From Glossina fuscipes (Eukaryota > Arthropoda > Insecta > Diptera > Glossinidae), in NCBI RefSeq assembly GCF_014805625.2, contig NW_023998439.1, positions 1,327,999-1,391,998 of the forward strand: DNA of 64,000 nucleotides. The letters are read 5' to 3'. The notes under the pieces are model-generated. The model made no database searches and was not told the origin of the DNA. It was given only the letters and a program-made list of their open reading frames with translations. Made by a program: the position numbers and the translations under genes. Below are positions 35,065 through 47,885 of the stretch, one piece after another; within the stretch, counting starts at the first letter, position 1, and each line of letters opens with the position of its first letter.

Positions 35065-36246
35065 TTAATTAGCAAACCATAAAGGCGCCCTCACACATTG
35101 GGATAGTGTTGTAGTCGATTGATTGCCCGTATAATATAGCAAACATTCAGCTCCATTATTTTCATAAGACATTTCGCCGATTAGATAATCAGGATTAAGC
35201 GCTACACGTAATATGTAAGTATTGTTCTTTGCTAAATTTGTTACATCGAGCCACTGACAATCAAGTTGAGTATTGTACGTGTCCCAGCAACCAACTGTAA
35301 TGCCCTGAGTCACGTTGCCACAAGTATATCGCGGTGTTATACCCGTCCTACAACCAGTATCGCGAAGACAGAACGAAGCTTTATGACCCTCAGCTTGTTT
35401 CTTATAATGTCTATCGTAAATATCAAATGTAGCAAATGTTTCCATGCTATGATAATGCTCATGACACTGATGCCATTGCCAATTTGCATAGTTTGCATAG
35501 GGATTGAAGTCAGCGGTGCCCACATTCTCTGCTCGCGTGGAGAAACGTAACAGTTTACGTTCGGCGTCGGGTTGAGAAGTTCGAATTTCGTATGCATCTG
35601 GCGCTAAGCATTTCTCCTCCATAGCGCATGTTAGATTAGATAAAGGCCTGGTATCCAAGAAAGCAGACATCTCGGTAACTGCTAAATCCAAATTCAAGTC
35701 TGACAGTTTTTCAACGCATCTTACAACCGCCAGTTTGGTATTAGACGAATCGCAAAACTTTGGATAATCTTTTTCGCGAAAGCAATCCCTTAAGCTGGCT
35801 TCGGTGCCGCGACATAAAGTGCCTACCATTTTCCAAGGATATCGTTTACTATCGCCATAAGTGAGCGATTGCACTGTCGAGACGGCATAACCCAAATTTA
35901 ACTGACGACAAACTACATTCGCTTCGCGAAAGCTCCAATACGTACCGCAAATAGTGCCCCATGACTGACCTAAATCAAAACTTACTTCTACGCGTCCTTC
36001 TCGCACTGTTCCCTCGTTCACACCATCAACATGGCTTTTATTAAGACGCAAGCGCATGTTGCGATAATTGGTTTCAACATTTAAAGGCTGCTGTATAGTA
36101 TTCGCCACTTCGACTATAGATAGGTAGGTAAGGCTATGAAAAAGTATAAAAAACATAATTTTTTTTTTAATTTCATAATTACCCCGTTGGCTTAGTAACA
36201 TTTTAGTAAAAATCGCTAGAGCTAATAATAATCCAAATAGCGACAT
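35065..36246 (-). CDS. lox: Lysyl oxidase with one SRCR domain
   Basis: This secreted copper amine oxidase converts peptidyl lysine to allysine for cross-linking of extracellular matrix. The gene is intronless, 393 residues. A hydrophobic leader (residues 3-13) precedes a second one (31-48), then an SRCR domain (about 64-177) and the catalytic domain (about 181-386). The copper motif WQWHQCHEHYH is at 256-266. The two residues that form the quinone cofactor are present: Lys289 in EGHKASFCL and Tyr324 in CWDTY. Five N-glycosylation sequons are visible (69, 204, 311, 342, 375). One SRCR domain fits Drosophila lox (CG11335) rather than Loxl2, which has two. The first Met is preferred because a TATA box and initiator lie just upstream; Met31 would also give a signal peptide. 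Confidence 0.95.
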   Translation of the reverse strand: MSLFGLLLALAIFTKMLLSQRGNYEIKKKIMFFILFHSLTYLSIVEVANTIQQPLNVETNYRNMRLRLNKSHVDGVNEGTVREGRVEVSFDLGQSWGTICGTYWSFREANVVCRQLNLGYAVSTVQSLTYGDSKRYPWKMVGTLCRGTEASLRDCFREKDYPKFCDSSNTKLAVVRCVEKLSDLNLDLAVTEMSAFLDTRPLSNLTCAMEEKCLAPDAYEIRTSQPDAERKLLRFSTRAENVGTADFNPYANYANWQWHQCHEHYHSMETFATFDIYDRHYKKQAEGHKASFCLRDTGCRTGITPRYTCGNVTQGITVGCWDTYNTQLDCQWLDVTNLAKNNTYILRVALNPDYLIGEMSYENNGAECLLYYTGNQSTTTLSQCVRAPLWFAN

Positions 36247-36274
36247 ATTGTCATCTCCGGGATTAATAGCAATT

Positions 36275-36309
36275 AAATGATAATCTTAATTAACGTACGG
36301 CCTTTTATA
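36275..36309 (-). promoter_or_regulatory. TATA box plus initiator of the lysyl oxidase gene
   Basis: On the minus strand TATAAAAGG spans 36309-36301. An exact arthropod initiator, TCATTT, spans 36280-36275 with its A at 36278, 31 bases after the first T of the TATA box. This is the standard spacing. It predicts a 5' UTR of about 32 bases and use of the ATG at 36246. Confidence 0.65.
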
Positions 36310-37137
36310 CTTACATTTTGTTGTTGAAACACAAAGAAGTGTTAGTCTCACTTGAGAGTAACAATTTATAAAACATCTGTTTGAAGGAATAACAAAATAA
36401 CATTTTATGAAAAGCCTAAACATAGCGAAAGTTAATATTTGCTTTATTCATAAAAAAAAAAAAAATGAATAAAGGGTCAATGAACCACCCATCAATTTTA
36501 CTACTCCACATCGCTAAGAGAGGCGAAAAAAAATTGCTTTTACACATGCGGATCGTAGACCAAATAAATGAATTTTGTTATGAGTTGCACGATCTTTTAT
36601 TTATGGTCTAAGATTGTGTTTATTCCGTGCAAGCAAAATTTATAAATTTTTCAAACTCAAGAAATTGCCCATAATTTTTGAAAAGTCTTCCTTCTTTCGA
36701 TATAAGGAGACATTTGTAAAAAAATGATTAAAAACGTCCACATTATGCGGAGAATAGATCAAGTGTATGGAGTTTCGTTCTAATTTATGATCAAGTATCG
36801 TATACTGGGCTAGTGGTGTGCGTTGAAACGTTCGCCCCATGCCAACTGTATTTTTCTCACCTGTTTCACTTTCTGAAAAGACTCCTTTCAATCAAAAGCT
36901 TATTGTATTTGTCAACAGAAGCTTGTATTTTTAAATAATACAAAGAAGAAGCCGAAGATTTTTGACAAAAAGTTCATATCAGTTATATGTGTATGTAGTA
37001 CAGATCTTATATAATTAATTGTTTGAAATTTTTGGGAGAAATAGTTATCTCAGTTTAAGAATATGGAAAAATTTTAAGCTTAATTGTAATGAAAAAAATT
37101 CTATAAGAGAAAAAAAAAAAAAAAAAAAAGAAGGCAA
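36310..37137. other. Intergenic DNA between two minus-strand genes
   Basis: AT-rich DNA downstream of the isomerase gene and upstream of the lysyl oxidase promoter. A possible AATAAA on the minus strand lies at 36601-36596. I see no gene. Confidence 0.7.
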
Positions 37138-39425
37138 TTACGCTTCCAAGAAAGCGGTAATTTCCGATTTCAGTTTTTGAGGACTGAATACACCACGCTC
37201 AGTAATAATACCGCTGATTAGGGAGGCTGGGGTCACATCAAAGGCAGGATTCCAACAGTTAATACCCGGTGCAGCTATTCTATGCTCACCGACATGAGTC
37301 ATTTCGCGATCTGGCCGCTCTTCAATGATAATATGATCACCGCTGGGTATTTGCAAATCTATGGAAGTTAAAGGAGCAGCCACAAAGAATGGTACGTCAT
37401 GATGTCTGGCAATAACAGCTATTTGATAAGTGCCAATTTTATTTGCCGTATCACCATTTGCGGCGACCTTTAATGCAAAAAAAAAAAACAAAAAAAAAAA
37501 TTGTATTCGAATTTAAATGAATTGTTTTACGGCCTGAAAATAAAAAAAAAAAAAAAATTCTCACTCTATCTGCTCCCACGACGACGGCGGCTATGTTTTT
37601 GGCACGCAGTAATGCCGCCACCATGCTGTCCAACACCAATGTGGCCGGAAGTTGATCGTGTACCAATTCGTAGGCTGTCAAGCGTGCTCCTTGATTGTAG
37701 GGACGCGTCTCCGTGCAATAGACATGCTCTGCAATTAGCATCAATCATGCGTACAATATCAATATGAGAGCAAAAATATTTGTGAAAATGTGTAAAATAT
37801 AATTTTGAAATAAGGGGAAAGAATGCAAGCAAGTGAATCACACTATCGCCAATTTTTAAATACCTAATTTTTTCAATTCATGTAATTTCCTAACAACACC
37901 TAAAGCAGTTCCATAGCCGGCAGTCGCTAATGACCCCGTATTGCAGTGCGTCAATATACGTACGGGTCCTTCTTTTTTCAGATTTTTCAATATAATAGAC
38001 GCTCCATTAGCACCAATAGCCCTATTGTCGTCTATGTCTTTTTGGAGCATCGCTTCAGTCGCAGCCAAAAATCTAAATATAAAAAAAAAAAAAAAATTAT
38101 TTTTCATTATCATAACGTAACGTAATTGTATAACGCTAACACACAATACGTATACGCATACCTTTCTTTCATTTGCTCAACATTAATACTGTCATCTTTG
38201 GTTAAATCATTGGCTAATGCTATCAGTTCGTCTGCGGCAATTTTCATATTGACCGCTGTCGGACGGGCTGATACTAAATAGTTTAGTTTTCCTTCAATTT
38301 CTTGACGCAATGTCTTTTTCGAATCGTATGTGTCTGGGAATATTTCAACGGCCAATGACAAGCAACCGACTATAGCGATAGCTGGAGCCCCACGTACCTA
38401 AAACAAAAAAGAAAAACAACAAATTAATAAAAAAACGAAGTTATCCAAAATCCCTTATTGAAGATAGTAATGTAATGCCCTGTTGTAACAAAAATTGATG
38501 TAAATTCGATTTATTAAGATTTTTTCATTTTTGCGGGGAATTTTCTGCAGGTTTATCAATCGATTATCAAAAGATATAAGTTTCGATGCGTTGATTATGT
38601 AAATATATGCATTTTTTGTAGAGTCAATCGATGCTTTTTCTAAACATCCTCGCCAATCGCCGTGGCTTCGTTATCGAAGTCTAGGCGCAAAAATACATTA
38701 GATTCTCACCATTTATTCACCTATGGATATAAAGCTTCCGTTTATCCGTATCCGCTTATCAATTTCTGAATAGATTTTTTAAATGGTTGCTATCAAATAA
38801 CTTTCTCAGATTTATTCGCCATTCATATAAGGATTTGAAAATTTCGTTTAAGTAAATGCAACAATTTCACTACTTAATCATTAAGCCATTAATTCCAATT
38901 TGAACGGATTTGCGATGAAAACTCTCATCTTTCTCGATATATTCAGGCGTGAATTGCAATCGTTAAGCTGAGCTGCTCTTGCGAATGTGACTTTAATGGC
39001 AACAAGGATGAAATCTTTCAAAAATTCCAAACGATTTAATACAATTTCGCTCCGTTGTGTGTGTTTTTTCTTAACCGAAATGATGATGATGCACTTGTTT
39101 TATTTAGGGTTTTTATCTTGATACTTTAGCGTCATATGATATATGACAACTTTTTCTATGCGCAGCTAAACCTCCCTTTTTTGGCCAAGACATTTATATT
39201 AATTTTTCAAAATTTCAAAATGAAAATCATTAATTTCCTCAAACGATTCATTGTCTTCTAAATACCTAGCTGTAAAGCTGTTAAGCATTTTAAGAAGATT
39301 TCGTTTGTCTGTCATGTCATCGCCGATGCTTGCTGTTAGAAAAACGCGCTGTCTTCGTCTGAGAGTGAAAGCCAACATGAAAAGCATTGCTTTTGAGAAA
39401 TGTGTATACATATATATATGCAGAC

Positions 39426-39463
<38 letters not shown>

Positions 39464-41533
39464 TTGTCTGTCTAGCTGTCTGGTATGAAATTGTTATTTG
39501 TTGACTAATTAAATTTTTAAATGAATTATTTTAAATCGCTTGTAGTGCAAACCGTTTAAAATCATTTCGAACCTGCATCACATCACATCTGTATTGCACA
39601 CGCAGACACATTTCTAAAAAGTGTTTTTGTTTTGCAAAAACTTAAAGATTTTTTTTTTTGCCTGTTTAAGCAACCAACGAACGATAGGCGCTATAATTTT
39701 GCAAGAATTTCAAAAATATTTCTCTAAAAGCTATGACATAATTGTTTGTAAAATATTTAAAATACATTTGAGATATTTTAAATAGAGATGTAAACACTTA
39801 AGAATAATTAAAAAAATTGCTTTATAACTAAGTTTACAAAAAAGCATTAAAAAATATTAGAATTCGTCGAAGCATATGCTATCTCCTCTCTCCTACAATG
39901 TTTGTGTACACAATTTCATATATCTCTCTCTGCTATATATCACTAAGAGATTCCGCAAGAGATTCGTTTCTAATATATTTCCAAGTCATCATCAAGCTTT
40001 CGCTAATGGTTCACTTGATCGATTTGCTAAACTTACGAAATTTTTACCTCATGTTTTGCGACACATTCTCAGACCAAATGGATTTAGGTAAATGGACTCG
40101 TAATATCATCGTTTATCCAGAATGTAACTGTAATGCTTCTTTGTAGCTTCGATGCACAAATTAATTGACAAAACTAATGATGGGGTACAATACGATAATA
40201 GACGATACTAAACAAATTTGGTGAAATGTAATAATGATGAGATCATGTTATGAAAATATATTTGATAATTTCGGATATTTTTTTACAAAGTTTCTCGTAA
40301 AAAGTTGGACTAATTTTGTTTTGCATAGCTAGATATTACTTGGAAGTTACTCTTAGTCTGAATCGCGAATATTCAACGACCAAATGAATAATAATTCTAA
40401 AGGTTACAATTAAAAATTATTCATAAACTATGAAATCGTAATCTATTAAAGATCTCTACTACTTGCAATTACTTAATAACTGAACTTTGGCGTACCGTGT
40501 CTAATTTCGTATTTCGTTCTAAGTTTATCTCTGCGAGAGATGACGAACGAATTTTGCTAGATTGACTCAGAATTTTACATTAATCGAAGGTATTATATAT
40601 TTTTTCTATGGGCTATCCGCTAAGTATTGTTGAGTGTTACAACGGAGATAACACATTTGTCATACTGCATTTTTCGGGTATAGTATGCAGGCGTGAATAT
40701 TAATAAATGATAAACAATTTATAATGTTACACGGAAAGTATCAGACTACATGAATAGACTGGCGTTTATTATTGTAACGGTACTTGTAAATAAAAGAAAA
40801 AATATACATGCTTTCTAAGTTAACGACGAAATAAAGCAGAGCCTATGTCCATAGGGAGCGTAAGCTGAAAAGTACCGTTGAGTTCAATGCAACTCAGGCT
40901 CAACGCACATGTAAACGTTCTCTGAGAAGTATGTTTATAATTCCATTTCATAAAATACGATAAGATGGCGGATTCTGAAATAAACTCGGGCTAATTATGT
41001 TGTAATACTCGAAAGGAAGTTAAAAAAAGGAGTAAAGAGACATCAACATATAGTCCGCTCGAAGGTGTAAAATATTTTACAAGTCTTTTGGAAACCTAAG
41101 ATCTTAGTGCTTACTTTGAGTAAACGTAGAAAGTAATTATTATACGCTTTTGCTCTAGAACTCTGGAAAGTGCCTGATATGTGGGAGGTTTTGAATCAAC
41201 TCTACCGTGCCTCCTCTTACTCGCCTTTCTGATTATCTGTAAGCATTACCGTTTCTTACAACTTCAACATCATAGGTATTGCACTCGCTGCTAATAAGTT
41301 ACAAACTGAAGAAAAAACACTGTTAACAATGTTTTTAGCAAATGCGGTAACAATGAGTTAGAATATATTGGGATGTAAATGAGTTTCGGTATGTTTCTCA
41401 CCTGCATCTTGTTAATAGCTTTCCAACCATCTTCAACACCTTTAACAGCTAAATATTTGGATTGCACTGGTAACAATAGTTGATCAAGAATTTCCAGTTT
41501 CCCGGGTGCATACTTTACCGATTGTAATGGCAT
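37138..41533 (-). CDS. Methylthioribose-1-phosphate isomerase (MtnA/Mri1 family)
   Basis: This cytosolic enzyme of the methionine salvage pathway isomerises 5-methylthioribose-1-phosphate to 5-methylthioribulose-1-phosphate. Exons on the minus strand: 41533-41402, 38397-38162, 38072-37864, 37728-37565, 37467-37138. All are GT-AG and in phase, for 356 residues, close to the Drosophila orthologue CG11334. It belongs to the eIF2B alpha/beta/delta-like fold. The catalytic cysteine block [15 protein letters not shown] lies in the third exon and the catalytic aspartate block [14 protein letters not shown] spans the junction of exons 4 and 5. The [10 protein letters not shown] substrate-loop block starts exon 2. 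Intron 1 is 3 kb and the others are short. Just upstream of the ATG, TTTGCAG on the minus strand looks like an acceptor, so a 5' UTR intron is possible. Confidence 0.95.
38398..41401. other. Long first intron of the isomerase gene
   Basis: AT-rich sequence with (TA)n tracts near 39410-39465. No nested gene or RNA gene is recognised. Confidence 0.85.
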
Positions 41534-41598
41534 AATTTCTATTTACAACGTTCTTTTCTGCAAACGCTTAAGAAAATAAGAAAAAATTTTTATGAGTA

Positions 41599-41644
<46 letters not shown>

Positions 41645-41799
41645 CAAGTAAATATGGATTTAAAAAAATATACAAATTTCCTTAGAATTGAAAAATCTTT
41701 GTTGACGTAGTGAAGCAATCATCAGATGATCAGCACGTAGCCATTTAGCTTAAAAAATTGATATTAATATCCTTTTTTTTTAATCCTACGCCACTTATA

Positions 41800-42055
41800 G
41801 TACTGAATACCCAGAAGGACTTGATATACACCGATTGATTGGTACAAGCTTGCCGGACTATCTTGTTTGCTTATCTTCAACGTACAAGCCGCACGAAACC
41901 TAATCAAAATATTTCCGATGAGACCACTTTTTCGATCACTTTCCCCCGATCCCCTTATTTTGAAAACTCCATGTTTGGAATAAACATAGAGTGGTATAGG
42001 ATATTTGATGACGCGCCGTGGCCCACTATAGTCTTTTTACTTGTTTTCTTCTTTA
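41800..42055 (+). repeat. Dispersed repeat relic
   Basis: GACTTGATATACACCGA, GAGACCACTTTTTCGATCAC and CGTGGCCCACTATAG parallel the copy at 33640-33960, and the relic ends with TTTTTACTTGTTTT. Confidence 0.5.
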
Positions 42056-43718
42056 ACTTTCTTTATGTCCTCCGATGCACTTAAAAGAAGTTAAGCGACT
42101 TTTCTAAAAAAGAAACTTAAGAAACGAAATTTAAAATTTTCGAAATGGAGGCTTTAAATATTTGCATAATTTAAATTTCTTAAAGACGAGAGCAATAGCT
42201 CACCATGAACAATGAATCATTAAAGATTATCGATTATTTGTGCCAATCTTTGTGGAAGAAGAAAACAACGAATGATAAGCTTTACAGAGGACATGCGGTA
42301 AGATAAACAACCGCATTAGCTTCCCAAATCAATATCTTATGACTGGGAGCGTAAACCAAAAATATGTCGGTAAATCAACTCAGAATTTCAAGTTGACCGC
42401 TGGACGAGCCATCTCATATAACAGATAAGTTGTCTTATCTTTTTCCAAATCGGAATTTAACTGGACACAAGATTGGAGAAATTTTTCATTGTACTATTAT
42501 TTCATAATACATCCCGATGTAACGGAAAAAAAAAGACCTTTCATTAAAAACACATTAAACATAGGGAAGTCACTTTTCCCTGCTTGAACAATGCGGATAA
42601 TGACCAGTGGATGTACTGCGATATCCAAAGCGTAAAAGATCACCTTACGGATTAGATAAATCATAGAGTTTCATGGATGTCCATGACGTCCCGGCTTACC
42701 TCGCTTTCATTAATAAGAAACGGAAGTAAAGAATCATCATACGGACAGATGGTCTGGTCAACTAGAGTTTCCTTATTGGTTTAGTTTTGTAAATATTCCT
42801 TGCAGCCATTGTCACTTGATAAGGTACGTTTATTCCTACGCTACGCCTTTATTGGTATAACTATACTTTTGCAAAATTGAACTAAAAACATAAACAACTC
42901 AAAGTCCCAATTAATTATGATTAACTAAAATAATAGTAACGAGTGCACTGATAATTATATATTACATCGTGCTAAACTAAGTTCGTTGTCTTTAAATCAT
43001 AACCTAAGAATTAAAAATGAAACTGTCTCCGCCATATGGTCGCATACGTAGGCTTATTCTGATATTCCGAAATGTGTAGCATTAGTTCAGCTCATGAAGC
43101 GACGGACGCTCAACCGCCCAATATTTCTATTTATGCGTTAATGTTGAGAAACATTGGAATCAGCTTGCACATCATCGCTTGACCTTCTTCTATATCAGCT
43201 CTTAATTGTATAGCATAGACTATAAAATGGAACAGGAAGTAATTATGAATACAAAAACAATCTTTTTAAGCATTGTGAGTACATAAGAATAACACGCTGT
43301 AAAAATATTGCTTTTATCAACAAATGTGATGCCACAAAAAATCAGTTTTTTTTTTTTTTTTTTTGCTTTTATTTCTGGACTCACTTTCATATCATAAAGA
43401 AATTGTACCTAAATTTTTCAAGTCTTTTTAAGTTATTAAGTATTAAGAAAACAAATATTTTATTAAAAAAATTGTACTTTTTTTTTGTTTCGTTTTTCCG
43501 CTTAACAGCGCCTCGACTACACTTTTTAAACACAACTAACTAAAATCTCTTGTTATTGCCAGTGAAATTCATAGATTTTTTTTCATTTTTCTTTAATAAA
43601 ATAGCAACAAAACAAATTCATTACACTTGCAATGAGCTTCTATTTCAAATCAAATGCTCATCTAGTACAGATTATTTGTCTGTTTATTCATACTCAGATT
43701 AAAGACAGGATGAACACA

Positions 43719-43754
43719 CGAACGAACGAACACACACACACACACACACACACA
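43719..43754 (+). repeat. (CGAA)n-(CA)n compound microsatellite
   Basis: Three CGAA-type units lead into about twelve CA pairs. Confidence 0.95.
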
Positions 43755-45700
43755 TAGGTACATACACGGTCATTACAATGATAATGACGATGTTGATGAG
43801 GTAGTTATTTAATTTGTATTATATTTGAAAGAGTACTCCTCCTCTAGATAAGAACACAACACATTTCTATAGTCGCTGAATATCTGAGCATTTATACGAT
43901 TGACGGTAACAAATAAAACGTTTAATCTTCATGTCAAATTTTTATTATAGAATAAGATGTTTGTTGTTATTTTGCCAATAGTCGATGATTATTGTTTAAC
44001 ATTTGGTATATGTTAAGGAATTTTTAATATCTTGATGGCGCGAAAATAAATTTGCATTAATTACACCAGCCCTATATATACATATATATATATGTCTTTA
44101 TATATATATATATGTCTCTTGCAAAATATTGCTCAATCAACAAATTCATAATGATTATAAACATCGAACTGATAGATGATCTATTATGAAATGATTTCAC
44201 AAACATTTTCTACCCCTTGCCTCGGCGTGTATATGAAGCAAAGAAGAATATAACATGCGCCGTTATATTTTGTAATAAGGTGATCGCTGACTTGAGGAGA
44301 GGACGCTATGAAACTCTCCTTAGGATTGATCAACCCAAAAGCAATCAATGTTGTCAAAGTTTCCTAAAAAATTAAGATATTAGTTTTTATCTTTTTAAAA
44401 AAATGCTCATTCAAAAATATAACAGAATAGAATTTAAGAATACTGCGATAAGCTTGAAAGGAGAGATGTCTTAAGAAAAAGTTAATCAAGTTAAATTCTC
44501 AAGTTGTATTTTTGAAATTCCTTAATAAGAAACAATCAAATTACTTAGTTTCGCAAACTTAAATAATAACCATATACGTCGACTACAACATTCAATACGC
44601 GAAGTGACTTTAAGATATTCAAAACTTCGAACGAATTAAAAGGATTTTAGAAAATGGAGCACGGTAAGCGAACTTATTACAGCGAATATTAAAAGAAAAA
44701 CATATGCATACATTCTAGCCCGTTCCAGTGAACGCTCGAAACAAATCGTACATCAGAAGTTTCTTAAGTAATTTACCATTATTTTCTTCGGAGCTTTTGT
44801 CACTTTTTTTTAAACGGGACACGGTCGAAACTAGAGTTCAATGCCATTTTCAAATTTGATTTGTTCCAAGTGTCAAATTTCTACTTTTTCTTCTTGTCTA
44901 ACGGATACCATGTCCTTGAAAGCATTTCTCTTTCATTTTTTTTCCTTGACGTTCAATTAAAAGCAAATAAGATCCTTATCTCGTGGCATATGGAAAAATG
45001 TTTATTCAACATACACTTGGCATGGAAGGCAATATATAAAATGTGCATATGTTACTAAAGAAAGCTGATTGCAGAAAAAGTGAAGAAAAATTTTGCGATA
45101 TAGAAATCAATTTTTTATGAATCAACTGGTGGCTGTTATACATAATCATGATTTGCGATGACGTTGAAAATTAGAAAGTAAAAAACAATTGTACCAACAC
45201 AGTTCACGAAGTAGATAGATAATATTGCAAAAATGTTTTATGCAATTAACCGGAAATTAAACTTCTTTATTTGTTTAATCAATGCCGTGCAGTGACTTCG
45301 ACGTTTCGAAGTAAGTTTCTTTTTTACCTTTAGATATTGCTTTCCCCGTATATTTATCTTTGTATTATATGTATATGTATGTATACACTAAAAACAAATC
45401 TACTTAAATTACACTATATTTTGCTGTTAATTAACTAATCAACCGGTCTTTGTTACAGCTTTAAAAGTAATTTTATCAGTTTTGCTTTGTTACACTTTTT
45501 CTATCTTCCGTGCTAAATGTTGCCAGAAGTAACAATTTTCGGTTTGAGAATATTTATGTGGAATCTATATTGCAAATAGGTAAAAAAATTGGCATTAAAT
45601 GCAACGTTGCTTTATAATTCTGTGGATTTTATTCTTGCGCCTGGATTTTGTTGTGCATTAAAGAATATTTGCTTTTTTAAAATTTAATTTAATAATTAAA

Positions 45701-47885
45701 ATGAAACCGCAATCAGTGGAAGTGACTTATCCACAAATGGAAACAATTTGTCGTTTGTGTTTAAAGGAGAGCGAGGGCACAATACCTATATTTCCCACAG
45801 CAAAAGAAGCCCATAAACTAGCTGGAAATATATCTATATCGATGCGCATAATGGCTTGTGCTGCCTTGGAGATACGAAATTCTGACGAATTACCTAAAAA
45901 AATATGTTCCCCATGTCGCTATCAGTTGGAAAAGTCATATTATTTTCGCAAACGCAGCCAAGCAGCTGATGTCAAATTGCGCAAACATATACGCCTCTTG
46001 AATATGGGCAAGATTAGTAAAGTGTTCATTAAGGATGATGATGAATATGATGACGATGAAGTTGAATTTGAGGACTCTTTGAAATTTATAAAAAGAGAGG
46101 AGGAAGAAATGGCTAAGTTGGAGGAACAAAAATACGAAGATTGGAAGCAAAAAATGAAGCAGGAGCACGAATTGGAACTGTGTAAATTTAAAAAGCAATT
46201 CAAAAAGCAATGCAAGGACGAATTGGAGAGAAAGATAACACATAAATTGCAAATCGAATTCGAAAGTGCACGTGGCGAATTGCAGCAAGAATGTTTAAAA
46301 GAAGCTAGAGACCAAGTACGAGAGGAAGTCATAAAGCAGTGTCGAGAAACGGAAGTGAATTCTCTTCTAAACGAGTTGCAGTCCTTTCTAAATAAAAGAA
46401 AGGATCTAACAAAAGACCAAGAATTTCAAGAAGACATACAAGTCAGCATATGCGAGATGGGAAAGCGATCTAACCCCACACCTGTCTCAAATGCACATAA
46501 AATTAGATTGTCCGCTTTAAACAAATGCAATTCCCCGACTTTTGAAATTCTGAAAGTCGAAACGGAAAATAATATTGAAAAAGAAGATTTAATTAAAAAC
46601 GAAACATCGGATTCGTCAACCGAGATCAATCATAACAACGAACCAGTTAACCATAGTAGTAGTAGAGATGACACCGAAAGTGAAACTGAATATTTCAATT
46701 ATGATGATCGTGATGAACTAATGGCTGGAGATGATCAACATTGCAGTCCAGACGACGTAGCTGCGATTAAAGAGAATAGTCTCACAAATCCAGACGAGGA
46801 TTATCAAAATTTGACAACGGATGATGAGCAAACGGACAATAATGATGATACTCAGCATGCCACCACTTCGTATCAAAGTAAATCATTTTTTCATTTCATA
46901 AATATGTAGTAAGTTTCTTCTCATCTTCATAGTTGACGATGACAATGGAGAAATAGTGTTTTTCAAAAAGTCTTCCGGCGTAACTACTTTAATTAAAGCT
47001 AATGAAGATAATGTTATAACTATTGACTTTCCGGAAGGAACAAATGAAAAAAATGTCACTCTTATGGATATGGATGAATTATGCCATAAGAAAGAGGTAA
47101 CGGCTCGAATATACTTGTATTTACTTTCAAAAACATCAAGAATCAATTTATAGAATGCAGAAATTAGAAAGGATTCGACGACTAGCACCCCCAAGACATC
47201 AATTGCACGTAGAAACACTACGGGCTGTGCGTCTACGTTAACGACTACCTCGACAACAGTCCATACAACTATGTTAACGAAGACGTACAGTAAACCATTA
47301 AGATACTCCATCACTAATACGGCAAAAACATTTAAATGCGAAGACTGCCCAATGGCATTTTCAACGAAAACCTCAATGGAAAGACATGCTCAAGTGCACA
47401 AGAAAACAGTGCTAACTGGCATTAGCTATCAGTGTCCTGATTGTCAAATAGTATTGTCGTGTAGTAGTGCGTTAAAACGTCATATGGTTGCACACTCGGC
47501 ACACAAGCCCTTCAAATGTGGCGAATGCGGAAAATCGTTTAGTCAAAAAGAAATATTGAAACGTCATCAATTTACGCATACTGATCTTAAACCACATCCG
47601 TGTCCGCACTGTGAGAAATCGTTTTCACAACGACTCTATTTAACGCAACACGTTAATCGCCATCATCTTGAACAGCCGCGTGTTCAGCAATACTGTTGTC
47701 ATCTATGTCCAAAACGTTTTATACACGCGTCGGGCTTAAGTCGACATTTAGCTACTCACAACGGTGTAGCTTTTCAGTGCTCCAAGTGTAATCGTACATT
47801 TGGCGACCGTTCTTCGGTTAGACGGCATATAATCAAAATACATAATGATACAACTATTAAAGCCAGTCCTTCAACATCAAATTAA
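45701..47885 (+). CDS. ZAD-type C2H2 zinc-finger protein
   Basis: A probable sequence-specific DNA-binding regulator in the nucleus. Exons: 45701-46877, 46933-47096, 47154-47885, in phase, 690 residues. The N-terminal ZAD (zinc-finger-associated dimerisation domain) has cysteine pairs at 17/20 (CRLC) and 69/72 (CSPC) and an intervening FP..K block. An acidic run DDDEYDDDE and a long charged helical, likely coiled-coil, region follow (about 125-245), then an acidic linker. Six C2H2 fingers occupy about 509-681, starting FKCEDC, YQCPDC, FKCGEC, HPCPHC, YCCHLC and FQCSKC. ZAD proteins are a large family expanded in insects, and I cannot assign an orthologue. Continuing without splicing the first intron would end the protein after about 10 further residues, before any finger. 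Confidence 0.92.

Larger units (their letters stand above)
41534..45700. other. Intergenic DNA between divergent genes
   Basis: It lies between the starts of the isomerase gene (minus) and the ZAD zinc-finger gene (plus). Contents are (TA)n near 41606-41638, a dispersed-repeat relic at about 41800-42055, a (CA)n tract at 43731-43754 and AT-rich DNA. The stretch 42180-42840 is less AT-rich but has no frame I recognise. Promoters for both genes should be here; I cannot place them. Confidence 0.75.

Noticed and set aside
35266..35550. Plus-strand frame inside the lysyl oxidase gene
   Set aside because: Antisense to a clearly functional catalytic domain.
45935..46332. Two long minus-strand frames across the ZAD gene
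   Set aside because: They are antisense shadows of a low-complexity charged coding region; leucine/serine-rich with no domain.
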